DNA of 5,910 nucleotides, from the NCBI GenBank assembly GCA_025996775.1, contig BNTS01000147.1, positions 1 through 5,910 of the forward strand, in the 5' to 3' direction. The DNA is from Bacteroidia bacterium. Lineage in GTDB: Bacteria > Bacteroidota > Bacteroidia > Bacteroidales > Tannerellaceae. The position numbers and the translations under genes are program-made. Shown piece after piece: positions 4,297-5,910 of this stretch (position 1 is its first letter; every line of letters begins with the position of its first letter). Below the pieces are notes generated by a model. It saw nothing but the letters and a program-made list of their open reading frames with translations, was not told the origin of the DNA and ran no database searches.

Positions 4297-5505
4297 TTAT
4301 ATTGCTATTGATTGACTGTTCGTATTCCTGCGTATCAGCAGTTTATCCATATCTGCGGATATTTTTGTGTCTGTTATCCGGGCGTAACCCTGTGTGGTGG
4401 AAATGTTCGCATGCCCCATCATCTTGGCAATGCTCTCTATCGAAACACCCGCCGAAATCAACAGGGTTCCGAACGAGTGCCTGCTTTGATGATACGAAAG
4501 ATTCTCTTTCAATCCCATAGTAATACCGATTTGATTTATATCGTACCAAATCATATCCCGGACAGGCAGCGGAAATACAGGCTTGCTGCCGTCGATAGTG
4601 TTATAGAGTGAAAGTATCTGCCCTGCTATCGGGTGCAGGGGAATGAATGCTTCCACGTTTGTCTTTACCCGTTGCTTGCGGATATAGAGCCTGCCCTCCG
4701 CCGTTTTTCCGATGTGGTGCGGGTAAAGGCGGTGCATGTCCACGTAAGCCAGACCGGTCAGCGATGAAAAGATGAAAGCCCTGCGAACCAGTTCCATCCG
4801 TGGTTCAGGCATTGGAGTTTCCATTATCCGCTTTAAATCGTTTTTGCTTATGTAGCGGTGCCTGGCCGGTTCTTTCTTCTCGTATCTTACGTCTTCAAGC
4901 GGATTGCTTCTCAATACCTCTTGGTCAATGGCAATGTAGATAAGACGGTTGAGCCAGGTGATGCACTTGTTGATATACCCCGGTTTCCGCTCATGTACTG
5001 TTTTCATATAGGTTTTGAACGATTCGCCGAACTCTTCGGTAATATCCGTAAAGGAAATATCCTCCATTCCTCTTGAACGAAGGAACTCCTGCAAGTTCAG
5101 TTGTGAGAGTTTGGACTGCCGGTAGGTAGTAGTCGAGTTTATCTCTATCGAGCGAATCCGCAGGCGTTCTATTTCCACTTCGCCCGCTTTGAGCAGACAA
5201 GTCGGGATGGAATTTACCCCGGCAACCGTATTTTTGAGTAGTTCACTACTGACCACTCCCTGTTCTTTCAGGATATGCTCATAGGTCTGTTCCAAACGCC
5301 GGCGGAAAGCAGTAAGCTGATTGTTATCCCTTTCGGACTTGATGATGCCTTTTTGGGCATTCCAGGCATCGGGCCGGCAATAGATACCTGTTGCGAGCGT
5401 GGAACTTTTGCCGTCGATGCTGATCCGGCACATGACGGCTGTCGTGCCATCGGTCTTTACTTTACTCCGGTTAATGTAGAATAATAATTTGAATGTACTT
5501 CGCAT
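4297..5505 (-). CDS. Tyrosine recombinase (ICE integrase, IntDOT-like), complete
   Basis: A 402-aa site-specific recombinase with the full Bacteroidetes layout: an arm-binding domain at about 1-95 (FKLLFYINRSK...TAVMCRISIDGKSSTLATGIYCRPDAWN), a SAM-like core-binding domain at about 115-205, and a catalytic domain at 215-390. Catalytic residues: Lys281 (RVKT), His339 and Arg342 (YHQSRHSF), His365 (MMGHANI) and the nucleophile Tyr374 (QGYARI). The first catalytic arginine, expected in TGLR, is Ala253 (TGLAYVD). IntDOT of CTnDOT also lacks it (Ser) and is thought to use an Arg two residues before the Lys; here Arg279 holds that place. The start at 5505 is the natural beginning of the arm domain, 28 nt after the stop of the upstream recombinase. 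It should integrate and excise the element by strand exchange through a 3'-phosphotyrosine link. It is co-transcribed with the RhuM-like gene. Confidence 0.95.
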   Translation of the reverse strand: MRSTFKLLFYINRSKVKTDGTTAVMCRISIDGKSSTLATGIYCRPDAWNAQKGIIKSERDNNQLTAFRRRLEQTYEHILKEQGVVSSELLKNTVAGVNSIPTCLLKAGEVEIERLRIRSIEINSTTTYRQSKLSQLNLQEFLRSRGMEDISFTDITEEFGESFKTYMKTVHERKPGYINKCITWLNRLIYIAIDQEVLRSNPLEDVRYEKKEPARHRYISKNDLKRIMETPMPEPRMELVRRAFIFSSLTGLAYVDMHRLYPHHIGKTAEGRLYIRKQRVKTNVEAFIPLHPIAGQILSLYNTIDGSKPVFPLPVRDMIWYDINQIGITMGLKENLSYHQSRHSFGTLLISAGVSIESIAKMMGHANISTTQGYARITDTKISADMDKLLIRRNTNSQSIAI

Positions 5506-5533
5506 TGCTGTATAATGTTTAATTGTTAATTGT

Positions 5534-5910
5534 TTAAAGAACTAATTTCAAATCTTGAGTGGCCTCGATGAACCTGTCCATATCATCGAAAAGTTTCTTC
5601 GGAGTTACACGGGCATAGATTTGAGTGGTTTGGATATTGCTGTGTCCGAGCATACGGCTGATAGTTTCTATCGGCACGCCCTCTTCGAGCGTAATAAGGC
5701 TTGCAAAGCTGTGCCTCCCTGAATGATAGGTCATCGGCTCTTTTATATCCGCCATAATCCGCAACCCTTTCATGTTGGCTTTTACCATGTCTGCGGATTG
5801 CATCGGGAACAGGGTATCCCGATTTTCGTCCTTGTATTTTTCGATCAGGGCGATAGCTTCGGGCAATAATTTGATACGCGCCCGGTAGTCCGTTTTCTTC
5901 CTTGCATATT
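5534..5910 (-). CDS. Second tyrosine recombinase, C-terminal part, cut by window edge
   Basis: The frame is open to the end of the window; 124 codons are visible. It begins in the catalytic domain at YARKKTD, where the second Lys is the likely beta-hairpin catalytic lysine, preceded at -2 by Arg. It continues with LLPEAIALIEKYKD, then the box YHSGRHSF (His-x-x-Arg), MLGHSNI (second His) and the nucleophile Tyr in TQIYARV. The last 30 residues form the C-terminal helix, ending LKLVL. The position of the first catalytic Arg lies outside the window. It is a paralogue of the 402-aa integrase, 28 nt upstream of it in the same orientation, so the two form a tandem recombinase operon. Any start codon within the visible part, such as the TTG near 5866, is internal to the catalytic domain and not the real start. 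Confidence 0.93.
   Translation of the reverse strand, partial: YARKKTDYRARIKLLPEAIALIEKYKDENRDTLFPMQSADMVKANMKGLRIMADIKEPMTYHSGRHSFASLITLEEGVPIETISRMLGHSNIQTTQIYARVTPKKLFDDMDRFIEATQDLKLVL

Noticed and set aside
5864..5866. TTG as start of a 110-aa recombinase
   Set aside because: The frame continues upstream with conserved catalytic-domain sequence (YARKKTD) to the window end, so the gene is cut by the window rather than short.

Overview
The window looks like part of an integrative and conjugative element (conjugative transposon) of a Bacteroidales bacterium, most likely Bacteroides or Parabacteroides. Four things point there. Two tandem tyrosine recombinases are of the Bacteroidetes IntDOT-like type. 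Two promoters carry the Bacteroidetes -7 element TAnnTTTG. Most starts have A/T-rich leaders instead of a Shine-Dalgarno sequence. A pair of small helix-turn-helix proteins resembles the excision factors of such elements. No rRNA, tRNA, CRISPR array or insertion sequence was seen.

Layout. (1) Positions 1-2262 hold a compact minus-strand operon of uncharacterised accessory genes: a 75-aa two-helix membrane protein, then proteins of 143, 124, 204 and 159 aa, with a further gene perhaps starting at 28 and leaving the window. Gaps are 5-46 nt. (2) Positions 2263-2659 hold no credible gene. Most of this stretch (2309-2533) folds on itself into one very long imperfect hairpin with about 77 base pairs that I matched by hand. 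It lies just upstream of the minus-strand operon. (3) Positions 2589-3108 hold a self-contained plus-strand unit: a TAnnTTTG promoter, one acidic 139-aa protein and an intrinsic terminator. (4) Positions 3157-3896 hold a second plus-strand unit: a TAnnTTTG promoter with an inverted repeat across it, then two overlapping genes for paralogous helix-turn-helix proteins, ending at a bidirectional terminator. (5) Positions 3895-5910 hold a minus-strand recombination operon: a tyrosine recombinase cut by the window edge, a complete 402-aa tyrosine recombinase, and a short RhuM-like protein. It converges on unit 4.

How the parts may work together (inference): the two recombinases would integrate and excise the element. 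The helix-turn-helix pair would bend DNA or set direction as excisionases, probably controlling its own promoter. The RhuM-like protein, made with the integrase, could be a further DNA-binding modulator. The left operon looks like ICE cargo or transfer support; one of its proteins ends in a sequence resembling a sliding-clamp-binding peptide. The most unusual object is the 225-nt hairpin, which could be a structured RNA, a regulatory leader of the left operon, or a single-stranded DNA element used during transfer.
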